Positions 1-9,776 of a DNA stretch of 64,000 bases are shown in pieces. Below the pieces are notes generated by a model. It had not been told where the DNA came from, did no database searches, and worked only from the letters and a program-made list of their open reading frames with translations. Made by a program: the position numbers and the translations under genes. How positions within the stretch are numbered: the stretch's first letter is position 1; each line of letters begins with the position of its first letter. Source of the stretch: Jiulongibacter sp966250325 (GTDB taxonomy: Bacteria > Bacteroidota > Bacteroidia > Cytophagales > Spirosomataceae); contig CBINGY010000013.1 in assembly GCA_966250325.1 (NCBI GenBank), positions 1 to 64,000 on the forward strand. Direction: 5' to 3'.

Positions 1-38
1 TATGATTTTTCATTTGGAATCAAAAAACGAAGCGATAC

Positions 39-1223
39 ATGTTTGAGCACTACCGGGCCGCCTACGCCCATGAACTTCAGGAGATAGAAGAAGCCGGTCT
101 TTACAAGAAAGAGCGGATCATAAGCACGCCTCAGTCGGCAGAAATCACTACCAATAATCAGGAGGTTCTGAATTTCTGTGCCAATAATTACCTGGGTTTG
201 TCTTCTCATCCTGAAGTGATTGAAGCGGCCATTGAAGCCATAAAAACACACGGCTACGGAATGTCTTCGGTACGTTTTATTTGCGGTACACAAGACATTC
301 ACAAAGAACTGGAGGAAAAGACGGCGGCCTTTCTGGGAACGGAGGATTGCATTTTGTATGCCGCTGCTTTTGATGCCAACGGCGGTGTTTTTGAGCCACT
401 TTTGGGGCCAAAGGATGCCATTATTTCCGATGAGCTGAATCATGCTTCGATCATTGACGGAGTAAGGTTATGTAAAGCGGAGCGATATCGGTATAAAAAC
501 AACGATATGGCTGATCTGGAAGCACAACTGATAGCCGCCGCTCACTGCGAAAAGAAGTTGATTGTAACCGACGGCGTATTTTCTATGGACGGCTCCATTG
601 CTCAGCTGGATAAGATCTGCGATCTGGCAGATCAATATGGAGCCATGGTGATGGTGGACGAGTGTCATGCCACGGGTTTTATGGGTAAAACGGGCAGAGG
701 AACCATTGAACTTAAAAATGTGATCGGCCGGGTGGACATCGTGACCGGCACTTACGGCAAGGCTCTCGGTGGTGCTTCCGGTGGTTTTACGGCTGCCAGG
801 AAGGAAATTGTGGAGCTGCTGAGGCAGCGTTCCAGACCTTATTTATTTTCAAATACACTGGCTCCGGCCATTGTGGGTGCCAGTATCAAAGTGCTTGATA
901 TTCTTCAGGGCTCCACGGCTCTTCGTGACAAACTTGAAAGCAATGCCCGTTATTTTCGTGAAAAAATGACCTCAGCGGGATTTGATTTGCTTCCGGGTGA
1001 GCATCCGATTGTGCCGGTGATGCTGTACGATGCCAAACTGGCTCAGAATTTCGCTGCCAGATTGCTGGAAGAAGGTATTTATGTGATCGGATTCTTCTAT
1101 CCGGTAGTGCCTAAAGGAAAGGCGAGAATACGTGTTCAGCTCTCTGCCGGGCATGAGATTGACCAGATTGACAAGGCCGTGGAAGCTTTCACGAAAGTGG
1201 GTAAAGAACTTGGAGTTATCTGA
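39..1223 (+). CDS. kbl: Glycine C-acetyltransferase (2-amino-3-ketobutyrate CoA ligase)
   Basis: PLP-dependent alpha-oxoamine synthase family enzyme of 394 aa, the usual length for Kbl. It cleaves 2-amino-3-ketobutyrate with CoA to glycine and acetyl-CoA in the cytoplasmic threonine degradation pathway. The N-terminus has the typical Kbl pattern ending in AGLYKKERII. The cofactor lysine lies in GTYGKALGGASGG (K about 241), and VDECHATGFMG holds the PLP-contacting Asp and His. An in-frame stop at positions 3-5 makes the ATG at 39 the only possible start. Its usual partner, threonine dehydrogenase, is not in the window. A strong terminator follows, so it is the last gene of its transcript. The family is clear; the Kbl substrate is assigned from overall resemblance. 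Confidence 0.93.
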   Translation: MFEHYRAAYAHELQEIEEAGLYKKERIISTPQSAEITTNNQEVLNFCANNYLGLSSHPEVIEAAIEAIKTHGYGMSSVRFICGTQDIHKELEEKTAAFLGTEDCILYAAAFDANGGVFEPLLGPKDAIISDELNHASIIDGVRLCKAERYRYKNNDMADLEAQLIAAAHCEKKLIVTDGVFSMDGSIAQLDKICDLADQYGAMVMVDECHATGFMGKTGRGTIELKNVIGRVDIVTGTYGKALGGASGGFTAARKEIVELLRQRSRPYLFSNTLAPAIVGASIKVLDILQGSTALRDKLESNARYFREKMTSAGFDLLPGEHPIVPVMLYDAKLAQNFAARLLEEGIYVIGFFYPVVPKGKARIRVQLSAGHEIDQIDKAVEAFTKVGKELGVI

Positions 1224-1250
1224 TCTAAGAGCTTGATTCTGGAATTATAT

Positions 1251-1278
1251 ATGCCGGTTAATGACCGGCATTTTTTTT
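1251..1278 (+). terminator. Rho-independent terminator after kbl
   Basis: Perfect 8-bp stem ATGCCGGT / ACCGGCAT with a 5-base loop (1251-1271) and a run of eight T beginning at the last stem base. It lies 27 bases after the kbl stop codon. Confidence 0.9.
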
Positions 1279-1372
1279 CAGAACCCATCAGATCTGGCAG
1301 TGGCTAAAAATCACGGCATACCGTGATTGACCAGCGAAAAGGTGATAAGGAACTTTGTGAAAACTTATTGCC

Positions 1373-4081
1373 ATGAAATTTACATCGTTTATTACACTCC
1401 TACTTTTGTTTTCGGCTCAGAATTTTGCGTATTCACAGAGCATTCCCGAGCTGGATGACGCGGTTGAAGCTTTTCTCAACAAATGGTCTGTGCCTGGCCT
1501 GCAGCTGGCTATAAGCCGCAATGGCAGGTTAGTGTACACGAAAGGTTATGGCGAAGCCATCAAATCCAGCTCTACGGCTATGACCAGCCAGAGCCGGCTT
1601 AGGGTAATGAGCATCTCTAAGCCCATCACGAGTATTGCCATCATGAAATTGCTGCAGGATGGTTATCTGACATCACTGGATCAGAAAGTATTTGGTAGCG
1701 ATGGGGTATTCGGAACAAAGTATGGATCTTTTAACGGGGGTACAACGAAGGAAGACCGGATCAAGAACATTACGATCAACCAGTTATTACATCATACTTC
1801 GGGGCTTTACGGAGGCGATTATATGGGCAAGGTTCTCGGGTGGGACGATCCCATGTTTCGCCGTTTTGATGATACCCATGATGAAATTATTGAATGGGTG
1901 CTCAGCGACTATCCTGTAGAAGAGCCAGACGTTCGGTTAGATTACTCCAATTTCAGTTATTGTATATTGGGCAGGATCATTGAACATGTCACCGGTCTGA
2001 GTTATGAAGATTACGTGACTAATCAGATACTGACTCCTCTGGGAATCACCAGCATGGAAATAGGTGGCAATACCCTGAATGACAGAAAAACAAACGAGGT
2101 TCAGTACTACGGAGATGCGGTGTATGATTTCAATGTAACCCGTATGGATTCTCATGGAGGATGGATTGCCACTACGGCTGATCTGGTGCGACTTATGTGT
2201 GCCGTAGATGGTACCAACACACGGCGGGAGATTCTGGACGCGGATATACTGGATCAGATGCTGGCCGGTTCTGATGCCAATTCAAATTACGCCTGTGGCT
2301 GGAGTCTCACAGATGGGGGTGACGGATGGCGTCACAATGGAATAATGAGCGGTACAGAAGGTATGATGGGAAGATTAAACGGGTTGTATAGTTATGCAAT
2401 CATCATTAATTCAGGATATTATGATAGAAATTTGAGGTCTGAATTATATTCTATTATTCCCTCGGCAATTGCCAATGAATCTATCCAGTGGCCCAATGTG
2501 GATCTTTTTTGTACGCAGGCCAGTGCGGCTCCCACCAATCTGAATCAGGCTTTTATTAAACCCAGAAGTGCCTACCTGAGCTGGAGTCATACCGGCACGG
2601 GCCCGTATCGGATAGAATATCGCAGAGCAGGTGGCATTGCGGTGTATCAGATTGCCGGCTGGTCAGATACCAAAAACTTTACTTTGAAAGGTCTGGAGCC
2701 CAATGTGGAGTATGTATGGGGAGTCAGAACCGCCTGCTCGTCCTTTGCTACAGGTGGAAGCTTTACCACTCCACCTGAAAACTACTGCAGTACCTCCTTT
2801 CAACTGGGATGCGGGGGCTCGTATGGAATTACGCGATTTGTGGTCGACGGTGCAGGAATCGACAATTCGACAGGATGCGGAGGATTAACTATTTCTCAGG
2901 CTTTTACAAAGTACGCGTTGGGCTCAGGTAAAACCTATTCCTTCTCAATTACCAAAAATTCATCGACGGCGGCATTTGCTGGAATTTGGGTGGATCTGGA
3001 TGGAAACGGGATTTTTGAGGCAGAAGAGAGGCTTTACCGGAACACGATTGCCGGGAATGTGCCTCAGATCAACGGCTCGTTTACCATACCTTCAAGTACA
3101 GGTGCTGTGGAGACCACGAAAATGAGGGTCTTTGTTTCAGCCAATGCAGTTCCCGATACTCCCTGTGGCAATCATGTTTTCGGGGAATCGGAAGATTACC
3201 TCATTGAAATCTACTCCTGTAGCTCACCGCAAACACCTCCCAATAATCTTTGGGCATTTGGAGTTACGGGTAAAAAAGCCTCCCTATTCTGGAGCCAGAC
3301 GCTGGGTTCCCCGCCTTACTTACTGGAGTATAAAAAATCGACGTCTTCAGACTGGACATTTGGGGGATTTGTGAGCCAGAAAAGTAAACAGCTAACCGAC
3401 TTATCTCCGGATACAGAATACGTCTGGCGGGTAAAAAGCCCCTGCTCCAATTATTCGGTCATTGATACGTTCAGAACAAAAGTGGACTATTGCGATGTGC
3501 AAATGACCCCATTAGGGGAGCCTTGTGCCTTGTATATTGGAAGAGTGCAGCTATCTGAAAATCAGCTGAATGTCTTAAGTGGATGTGGAGATGAAGGGTA
3601 TTCTTACTATTCGGTGCCCGACGTAAGCCTGGAGTCTGGCAGTGTCTATAATTTCAATGTGTACAAATCTTCCTCGACCTACAATTCTCATTTGCGAATA
3701 TGGGTTGATCTCAATGGAGATAAGAATTTTTCGGAACAGGAAATGCTTTATTCGTCGGAAACAGCCACCAATTTCATTTCAAATAAAGGCTCGTTTGCTA
3801 TTCCTCCTGGCCTTCCCACCGTTTACGGGACTCGTATGCGGATAGTGGTGAAGACAGGAAATCCACCATCAAACCCATGCGGAACATTCATTAACAGTGG
3901 CGAAGTGGAAGATTATTTAATTGACATCATAGGTGATGGCATACCAGATTACATTTACCGGCCTCCGCAACCTGTCTCTAATCGTCAGGATCAGGCCCGC
4001 AAAGGGATTTTTCTTCAGCCCGGCACGCTGATTGACAGTCAGGAAATTGGTACCTATTCGGGCAAAATTGTTCCCAATTAA
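1373..4081 (+). CDS. Secreted serine hydrolase (class C beta-lactamase fold) with FN3 and GEVED domains
   Basis: Protein of 902 aa with a signal peptide (about 1-22). Residues about 25-370 form a beta-lactamase/D-Ala-D-Ala carboxypeptidase-like domain: S80-x-x-K83 in MSISKP, a YSN motif near 192 and an HNG near 320. Two fibronectin type III-like modules follow (YRIEYRRAG and YLLEYKKST regions), each with a GEVED-type domain ending GESEDYLIEI and GEVEDYLIDI. The last 25 residues (GIFLQPG...) resemble the C-terminal module of the secreted proteins at 5282 and 62880, which may be an export or anchoring tag. The catalytic domain could be an esterase or peptidase; the substrate cannot be read from sequence. 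It stands alone between a terminator and a convergent operon. Confidence 0.85.
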   Translation: MKFTSFITLLLLFSAQNFAYSQSIPELDDAVEAFLNKWSVPGLQLAISRNGRLVYTKGYGEAIKSSSTAMTSQSRLRVMSISKPITSIAIMKLLQDGYLTSLDQKVFGSDGVFGTKYGSFNGGTTKEDRIKNITINQLLHHTSGLYGGDYMGKVLGWDDPMFRRFDDTHDEIIEWVLSDYPVEEPDVRLDYSNFSYCILGRIIEHVTGLSYEDYVTNQILTPLGITSMEIGGNTLNDRKTNEVQYYGDAVYDFNVTRMDSHGGWIATTADLVRLMCAVDGTNTRREILDADILDQMLAGSDANSNYACGWSLTDGGDGWRHNGIMSGTEGMMGRLNGLYSYAIIINSGYYDRNLRSELYSIIPSAIANESIQWPNVDLFCTQASAAPTNLNQAFIKPRSAYLSWSHTGTGPYRIEYRRAGGIAVYQIAGWSDTKNFTLKGLEPNVEYVWGVRTACSSFATGGSFTTPPENYCSTSFQLGCGGSYGITRFVVDGAGIDNSTGCGGLTISQAFTKYALGSGKTYSFSITKNSSTAAFAGIWVDLDGNGIFEAEERLYRNTIAGNVPQINGSFTIPSSTGAVETTKMRVFVSANAVPDTPCGNHVFGESEDYLIEIYSCSSPQTPPNNLWAFGVTGKKASLFWSQTLGSPPYLLEYKKSTSSDWTFGGFVSQKSKQLTDLSPDTEYVWRVKSPCSNYSVIDTFRTKVDYCDVQMTPLGEPCALYIGRVQLSENQLNVLSGCGDEGYSYYSVPDVSLESGSVYNFNVYKSSSTYNSHLRIWVDLNGDKNFSEQEMLYSSETATNFISNKGSFAIPPGLPTVYGTRMRIVVKTGNPPSNPCGTFINSGEVEDYLIDIIGDGIPDYIYRPPQPVSNRQDQARKGIFLQPGTLIDSQEIGTYSGKIVPN

Positions 4082-4243
4082 ACCAACTGAATTTATCATT
4101 TTCATTTGCCGAAGTAACTCTTCAATCTGTTTCCAATGACTTCTGCTTGCAAGTTCCGATGCTTCTAAAAAGAAGAATGAACAGCAGCACTATCATTCTG
4201 CTGGAAAAATACGGCTTTCGTTATTTCTCTCTTTTAGAGTGAA

Positions 4244-4756
4244 TTAAACGGGCCGGTATTTCATCATCACAAGGCCACTTGGGTAGGGAATGGTTTCAAT
4301 GAGTTGAAGCGGTTTTCTTTGTGATAAATCGCTGAAAAGTAGTTTGCCAGAACCCAGCAAAATGGGATGAACCGCCAGTTCAATCCGATCAATCAAATCA
4401 TTCTCCAGCAGGATTTTCGAAAGTTCGGCACCGCCAAAAAGCCAGACATCTTTCCCCGGCAATTGCTTCAGATTTTTGACATAATCCACAATATCTGAAT
4501 TGACTACCGGCCCCTGAGGAACCTCCTTCAGGGTCCTTGAAACAATAATCCATTGTTTATCGGTAAAATAGCTTTCACCTGCGGCCATCATCACGTCATA
4601 GGTTTTTCTTCCCATGAGCAGGGTGTCAATGTTTTCCAGAAAGGCGGTCATGCCGTAGTCTTCTTCAGGATCGGTGAAACACCAGTCGTATTCACCGTTT
4701 GGGCCTTCGATGTAGCCGTCTGCCGTAATGGCGAGTTGCAAAATAAGCTTTCTCAT
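4244..4756 (-). CDS. Dihydrofolate reductase-like (RibD C-terminal domain) family protein
   Basis: Small cytoplasmic protein of 170 aa in the RibD_C/DHFR-like fold family. The start LILQLAITADGYI, the LLMGRKTYDV motif (NADPH-binding region) and the VWLFGGAEL glycine motif near residue 104 are characteristic. Such stand-alone proteins are NAD(P)H-dependent reductases of unknown substrate; true FolA is not implied. Its ATG overlaps the stop of the acetyltransferase gene upstream (ATGA, 4 bases), so the two are translationally coupled. Confidence 0.85.
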   Translation of the reverse strand: MRKLILQLAITADGYIEGPNGEYDWCFTDPEEDYGMTAFLENIDTLLMGRKTYDVMMAAGESYFTDKQWIIVSRTLKEVPQGPVVNSDIVDYVKNLKQLPGKDVWLFGGAELSKILLENDLIDRIELAVHPILLGSGKLLFSDLSQRKPLQLIETIPYPSGLVMMKYRPV

Positions 4757-5280
4757 AATTCAATTTTATATAAAATGTGCCTTTCCAGCCAATGTCCTTT
4801 TTCAATTTTTGGATGATCAAATTCATCGATTTTCTTCATTCCTATTTTCTGCATGACCTTTTCGGATGGAAAATTAGGAAGGGAAGTGAAACTGTAAATT
4901 TCTTTCAATCCCAGGTTATCTGCTGCAAACTTCAAACATCTTTTAGCTCCTTCAGTGGCCAGCCCTCTGTTCCAGAAGGCTTTGTCAAGTCGCCAGCCGA
5001 TTTCAACCACCTCGTCATAGTTAGGCAGAAAGTTGCAGGGTAAGAGACCGATAAAACCAATAAACTTTTTTTCAGGAAGATAATCGACGGCAAAAAAAGT
5101 AAATCCGTGTTGTTCTTTTGTACGTATCAATCTTTCAACTCCTTCATCTGAATGTTCACGATTCAGCGTAGAAGGGAAATAGCGGAGTACTTCAGCATCT
5201 GCATTCATTTTTGCGAAGTCAGATTTATCCGTTTCCTGCCAATCACGAAACCCAAGGCGTTCAGAGGTAAATAAATACAT
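4753..5280 (-). CDS. GNAT family N-acetyltransferase (RimJ/RimL type)
   Basis: 175-aa acetyltransferase of the RimJ/RimL-like GNAT group. It opens with FTSERLGFRDW, carries the acetyl-CoA loop region around WNRGLATEGAKRCLKFA, and ends in the family pattern with KIGMKKIDEF. It would transfer acetyl from acetyl-CoA to an amine, perhaps a protein N-terminus or a small molecule; the substrate cannot be assigned. It is upstream of, and overlaps by 4 bases, the DHFR-like gene, and follows the PhoX-like gene by 1 base, so 7515-4244 is probably one operon. Confidence 0.86.
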   Translation of the reverse strand: MYLFTSERLGFRDWQETDKSDFAKMNADAEVLRYFPSTLNREHSDEGVERLIRTKEQHGFTFFAVDYLPEKKFIGFIGLLPCNFLPNYDEVVEIGWRLDKAFWNRGLATEGAKRCLKFAADNLGLKEIYSFTSLPNFPSEKVMQKIGMKKIDEFDHPKIEKGHWLERHILYKIEL

Positions 5281-5281
5281 G

Positions 5282-6838
5282 TCAATTCAGTTTTGAGCAG
5301 CCATCCAGGTAGGTTACAAAGGTACCGTTTTCGGGTGTTTTAAATCCGGGTTGAAGCAGGATGTTATCCACTGCGTGAAACTCAAGTTTAACATCTTTTG
5401 CCACAGGTAAATTACTTTCTATACGATCACTACTGTAAAAGCAGCAATCGAAAATTCGATGATTATTCAATGTCAATGCACTCTGACAGGCTGGTATTCC
5501 CCACACCTCATTTCTTGCGATCACTACGGCTATATTGTTTTCAAAAGTGATTGGCTGCCCACTTACATCTTGGATTGACTGAACCGCATTGCCGCCGGAG
5601 GGGTGCTGAAATGAGATAAACATAAAGCGGTAATCCGGGGTAAATGTGATACCGGTAGGCTCGGAGGATACTGGTGATCTTAGAAATATTCGGACATGCG
5701 GATCTGCCTGGGTATGTTCTTTTCCCACCCACCAGACATGATTGTAATCGGTGCTTCCTAAATTTGAGCCGTCCTGCAGAACATAAAGATTTCCCTGGTC
5801 ATCAAAAGCCAGATTGTCATTCCCGCTTCCCCAGGATTCGCTCACAGTTCCATTTTTCGTGGGGAAGGAGTAACTGGCACCAAAACCTCCGACATACGTT
5901 TCAAATTGAGAAGTCGTAGTTCCGCTAATCGGGTCCCCATCAGAAAACCGATAAACGCAGTTTTCTCCTTTTACCGCAAAATAAATCAGGCTGTCGGTGG
6001 GGCTTATCTCCACATCTTCAATACCTGCAAACACTGTGCAGCCCAGAATTGCACATTGGGAGTTCACGGTGTTCCTTTCTGCCGGAGTGGAATTATTGAG
6101 CAGTACCCAATTCCCTGAGCCATTCTTTGGTCCTTTGTAGGCGTAGAGCTTGCCTGAACTTAAATTCTCAGGCTGATCGGCTACAAACCGAAACAGATAA
6201 CCAACAGAATCATCCGCCCCCTGGTAAAGAGTGCGTTTGTTGGCATGTATCACCACATTTTCGTGTTTAAAATTGCCCAAAGCCCACAGTTTCTGGTTGT
6301 TTACAAGGGTTCTGGTTTGAGGGTTTATTTCAATGGCCCAGCCGCCGTCGTTATAGCCGTTATTGTCAAAATCGGTCGGAGCAATAGCCTCTTCGCAGGT
6401 AATGAGCGTGTTCCAGGGAGTTACCGTACCTGAGCAGTTGGCCGCTGTGCCCACCACTGAACTAAAGTCTACCACCGATTCATTATTTCTGATCCAGCGT
6501 TTGCTTGCCTTGTCAAAATGGAGGTTCATCAGAGTGACTCCTCCGGAAAAGGGAGGCAATTCATGATTGATGGAAAGCACGCCGCTATCTGCAGAGTAAA
6601 GCGGGATAAAGCCAGTGAAATCGAAATTTGAACGCATGCTGCTTTGATCAGAGAGCATTTCGCCTGTTTTGATAATATACTGAAATTGAAAACCTTCCGG
6701 CAAATTCATTACAAACGGCTGAGCTCCTCCTTCCAGGCTCACAAAGGAGTTTGCAGGAAGAAAAGTGGAATCTGGTTTAAAGCCAAAGCTCTTCAAAAGG
6801 GGCAGCATCAGAGGTAGGACAGCGAATAAAAATCTCAT
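5282..6838 (-). CDS. Secreted PhoX-like (DUF839) phosphatase-family protein
   Basis: Protein of 518 aa with an N-terminal signal peptide (about 1-20). The body matches the PhoX/DUF839 beta-propeller family: GVLSINHELPP, GTVTPWNTLITCEE with the metal-site Glu pair, WAIEINP and NLAFDDQGNLYVLQDG. Known PhoX proteins are periplasmic, calcium- and iron-dependent alkaline phosphatases, but many DUF839 proteins are uncharacterised. The last 30 residues (ILLQPGFKTPENGTF, then DGC) resemble a Bacteroidota C-terminal module also seen at 62880. The start overlaps the stop of the metallo-hydrolase gene by 4 bases (ATGA). No Tat twin-arginine is visible, unlike classical PhoX. Confidence 0.82.
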   Translation of the reverse strand: MRFLFAVLPLMLPLLKSFGFKPDSTFLPANSFVSLEGGAQPFVMNLPEGFQFQYIIKTGEMLSDQSSMRSNFDFTGFIPLYSADSGVLSINHELPPFSGGVTLMNLHFDKASKRWIRNNESVVDFSSVVGTAANCSGTVTPWNTLITCEEAIAPTDFDNNGYNDGGWAIEINPQTRTLVNNQKLWALGNFKHENVVIHANKRTLYQGADDSVGYLFRFVADQPENLSSGKLYAYKGPKNGSGNWVLLNNSTPAERNTVNSQCAILGCTVFAGIEDVEISPTDSLIYFAVKGENCVYRFSDGDPISGTTTSQFETYVGGFGASYSFPTKNGTVSESWGSGNDNLAFDDQGNLYVLQDGSNLGSTDYNHVWWVGKEHTQADPHVRIFLRSPVSSEPTGITFTPDYRFMFISFQHPSGGNAVQSIQDVSGQPITFENNIAVVIARNEVWGIPACQSALTLNNHRIFDCCFYSSDRIESNLPVAKDVKLEFHAVDNILLQPGFKTPENGTFVTYLDGCSKLN

Positions 6839-7515
6839 TTTTCAAAGGTCTTTCCAATCTCTGGCAAGATTAAAGATTTGCCGGTATTTGTGAAAGTTTT
6901 CATAGCCTCAGCATGATCTATTTTAATGAAAGGAAAACTATCAAAATGGCAACCGATCACCTCTGCACACTGAGTAAACTCTGCCGCCAATGCGGCATCC
7001 TCGTACCCCATAGTGAAATAATCGCCAATGGGAAGTATCGCAAAATCAAGTTTCGGGCAGGTGAGCGGGATGAGCTTCATATCCATGGTTAAAGCGGTAT
7101 CACCGGCATGGTAGAAACAGGATTTGTCATCCCAGATCACAAAACCTCCGGGGTTTCCGGCATAGCTTCCATCTGGTAACGAACTGGAATGAATAGCCGT
7201 AACGTATTTTACCGTACCAAAATCAAGTTTCGTTTTTCCGCCCTGATTAAGGCCTATCGTCTTCAGGCCTTTGGCGGTATACCATTCGCTGATTTCAAAA
7301 TTCGTTAAAATGGTAGCATCGCAGCGTCTGGCGATTGCCTCGGCATCCATCACATGATCACCATGGCCGTGTGTTAAAAGAATATAATCCGCTTCAATAT
7401 CGTCTGCCGCAATCTCCTGAGCTATGGGATTGCCGGAAATAAACGGGTCGAAAAGAAGCTTTTTGCCGTTAAATTCAATCAAAAAACAGGAATGTCCGAA
7501 ATAGGTAATGTTCAT
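6835..7515 (-). CDS. Metal-dependent hydrolase, UPF0173 / UlaG-like metallo-beta-lactamase fold
   Basis: 226-aa cytoplasmic hydrolase, the usual length for UPF0173. The metal-binding motif THGHGDH sits at residues 48-54 (H49, H51, D53, H54), with a further ligand in FYHAGDTALT near 137 and a final His in IGCHFDSFPF. The family acts on unknown substrates with two bound metals. It is the first gene of a minus-strand run (7515-4244) in which each start touches or overlaps the previous stop. The upstream gene on this strand ends in a strong terminator, so this gene needs its own promoter in 7516-7548. Confidence 0.9.
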   Translation of the reverse strand: MNITYFGHSCFLIEFNGKKLLFDPFISGNPIAQEIAADDIEADYILLTHGHGDHVMDAEAIARRCDATILTNFEISEWYTAKGLKTIGLNQGGKTKLDFGTVKYVTAIHSSSLPDGSYAGNPGGFVIWDDKSCFYHAGDTALTMDMKLIPLTCPKLDFAILPIGDYFTMGYEDAALAAEFTQCAEVIGCHFDSFPFIKIDHAEAMKTFTNTGKSLILPEIGKTFEK

Positions 7516-7548
7516 AGTTGTTCGTTCGTGTTAGCAGTTGGGTATGAT

Positions 7549-7577
7549 AAAAAAATCCCGCTTGTGGCGGGATTTTT
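7549..7577 (-). terminator. Terminator after the molybdenum oxidoreductase large subunit
   Basis: 11-bp stem AAAAATCCCGC / GCGGGATTTTT (7551-7561 and 7567-7577) with a 5-base loop. Read on the minus strand it ends in seven T. It lies 17 bases past the stop of the gene at 7595 and separates the oxidoreductase operon from the next minus-strand operon. Confidence 0.88.
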
Positions 7578-7594
7578 ACGAAAATAAGTCATTC

Positions 7595-9736
7595 TTACAG
7601 GTAGGTTTCCACCTTTTCATCTTCCAGATTAAACGGCTGGCTGTAAAGCCTTTTTCCGGTGGCCGCGTAGAACGCATTGGCAATAGCCCCACCTGTAGGA
7701 GGAATGGCCGGCTCGCCCAATCCGGTCGGTGATTTTCCGTTGTCAACAAAGAAAGCCTCGATTTCCGGTGCTTCGTTCATCCGGATGATCCGGTACGAAT
7801 CGTAATTCTTTTGCTCCGGCTCTCCGTTTACAAAACTCAGTTTACCAAACATGGCGTGACCCAGTCCATCGGTTATCGCTCCGAATACCTGATTCCGGGC
7901 ACCACTCTGGTTGATAACTATCCCGCAATCTGTGGCTGCATAAACTTTTGAAAGCGTAGGTTTTCCTTTTATTTTCTTTACCTCGGCTATCTGTGCCACA
8001 TACGAATTATGTGAAAAATAAACACTGAAACCCTGTGAAACTCCTTTCTTTTTGCCCCACTGAGCTTTTTCTGCCACCAGATTGATGGTGTCTTTAAAGC
8101 GATCTGCTTCATACGTAATGGATCCGACCGGATTTTTTATGGCCCGGTCAAGTAATTCAAGACGTAATTTCACCGGATCTTTTCCTGCCGCTTCGGCCAC
8201 TTCATCGAGAAATGCCTGCTCGGCATAGGCCAGGAAATTGGTAATGGGTGCTCTCCATGGACCAGTAGTAATGGGCGAAACATAGTTTACATTTTCTACC
8301 AGGAAGTTATCGATAGCTCCTGCCGGGAAGTTATCCTGACGCGTACAGTTACCGGTGTTCAAACCTACCCCTTTCAGATGAAACGCCGTGATGTTTCCGT
8401 TTTTGTCTAAGGCTGCTTTGAACCTGTAGCGAACCGCTGGCCGGTAATATCCGCCGGTGGTGTCGTCTTCTTTGGTCCAGGTGACTTTTACTGGTTTTTT
8501 AACGATACTCGATAAGTGAGCCGCCTCTATGGCATACCCGTCATCCAGTCTTCGTCCGAAACCACCGCCCATTTTGGTAAGTTCAATGGATATCTTGTCT
8601 TCCGGAATATTCAGGAGCTTTGAAACGGAACCACGTGCCCTTCCCGGAGTCTGCGTAGGACCAGCCATCTCTACCGTTCCGTCGCCTTTCACCCAGGCAT
8701 AAAAATTCATGGGTTCCATGGGGCTGTGAGGTAGAAACGGACATTGATATTCTGCCTCAATGATCTTATTGGCTTCTGCAAATGCCTTATTCACATCGCC
8801 GTCTTTTCTCATTACCTCGGCGTTACCGGTGGCATCCAGGTTGGTTCTGAAAATACGGTCATGATCTGAACTACTTTCCAGGTCTTTATCTTTTTCCCAC
8901 TCAATTTTCAACTTTTTACGGGCCTGCATAATTTCCCAGGTGGTTTTACCCACAATGGCCACTTTATTGTCAAAGTCAACCACCTCAACGATCCCCGGCA
9001 TTTTGAGAGCCTCAGAGGCATCATATGACTTTAGTTTCAAACCAAAAGCAGGAGGCCGCTGAATCTGGGCATTGAACATACCCTCTTTTTTCAGGTCAAT
9101 GCCGAAAAGGCGTTCTCCTTTAAGAAGTCTCGGGTTATCCACGCCTTTGTGCCAGCCACCTATGAGTTTATAGTCTTTGGGATCGCGAAGTTTGACATCA
9201 GAAGGCGGAGTGAGTTTCCTGGCCTCTTTCACCAGCTCACCATAGCTTGCTTTCTGGCCATCCAGGCCCATCACCATTCCGTTCTCTGTCTTCAGGGAAG
9301 AGGCAGACACATTCCATTTTTTGGCGGCAGCCTCTTTCATCATTTCTCTTACCGTGGCACCAGCCACCCGTAATCTGTCCCAGGAATGCTTGATGGCTCC
9401 GCTTCCTCCGGTAAGCTGACGGTCGTATTTGCTGCTGAAGTTTGCCTGTATCACCTGTACTTTTGTCCAGTCTACATCCAGTTCCTCGGCTACAATAACA
9501 GGAAACGCTGTTTTTATTCCCTGACCAATCTCAGGATTTGGCGAATAGATAATAACTTCATTGGCAGGAGATATGGCCAGATAGGCATTGAATTCGTGGG
9601 CGGCGGCTACAGAGCCAGACTCGATCAGGCCTGCTGCGAAAACTTTGTTACTCACCCAGTTAAAGCCAAGAACCAGCCCCCCCGATACTGCCGAGGCAGA
9701 CTTTAGAAAATGTCTTCTTGATTGCGTATTGCTCAT
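7595..9736 (-). CDS. Molybdopterin-binding large subunit of a xanthine dehydrogenase-family oxidoreductase (IorB-like)
   Basis: 713-aa protein with a Tat-type leader (SRRHFLKSASAVSGG), so it is probably exported folded with cofactor. Molybdopterin-binding segments are visible in PEIGQGIKTAFPVIVAEEL, MGGGFGRRLDDGY and, near the C-terminus, GLGEPAIPPTGGAIANA, where the Glu of GLGEP is the expected catalytic base. Length and Tat leader fit the isoquinoline 1-oxidoreductase/aldehyde dehydrogenase beta-subunit group that pairs with a small [2Fe-2S] subunit and lacks an FAD subunit. That small subunit gene lies 40 bases upstream. The substrate is unknown; aromatic heterocycles or aldehydes are typical. 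No dedicated cytochrome c gene is adjacent. Confidence 0.9.
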   Translation of the reverse strand: MSNTQSRRHFLKSASAVSGGLVLGFNWVSNKVFAAGLIESGSVAAAHEFNAYLAISPANEVIIYSPNPEIGQGIKTAFPVIVAEELDVDWTKVQVIQANFSSKYDRQLTGGSGAIKHSWDRLRVAGATVREMMKEAAAKKWNVSASSLKTENGMVMGLDGQKASYGELVKEARKLTPPSDVKLRDPKDYKLIGGWHKGVDNPRLLKGERLFGIDLKKEGMFNAQIQRPPAFGLKLKSYDASEALKMPGIVEVVDFDNKVAIVGKTTWEIMQARKKLKIEWEKDKDLESSSDHDRIFRTNLDATGNAEVMRKDGDVNKAFAEANKIIEAEYQCPFLPHSPMEPMNFYAWVKGDGTVEMAGPTQTPGRARGSVSKLLNIPEDKISIELTKMGGGFGRRLDDGYAIEAAHLSSIVKKPVKVTWTKEDDTTGGYYRPAVRYRFKAALDKNGNITAFHLKGVGLNTGNCTRQDNFPAGAIDNFLVENVNYVSPITTGPWRAPITNFLAYAEQAFLDEVAEAAGKDPVKLRLELLDRAIKNPVGSITYEADRFKDTINLVAEKAQWGKKKGVSQGFSVYFSHNSYVAQIAEVKKIKGKPTLSKVYAATDCGIVINQSGARNQVFGAITDGLGHAMFGKLSFVNGEPEQKNYDSYRIIRMNEAPEIEAFFVDNGKSPTGLGEPAIPPTGGAIANAFYAATGKRLYSQPFNLEDEKVETYL

Positions 9737-9776
9737 TTCTTTGTTCTGTTTGATTGGAAAAATAGGAGGACAGACC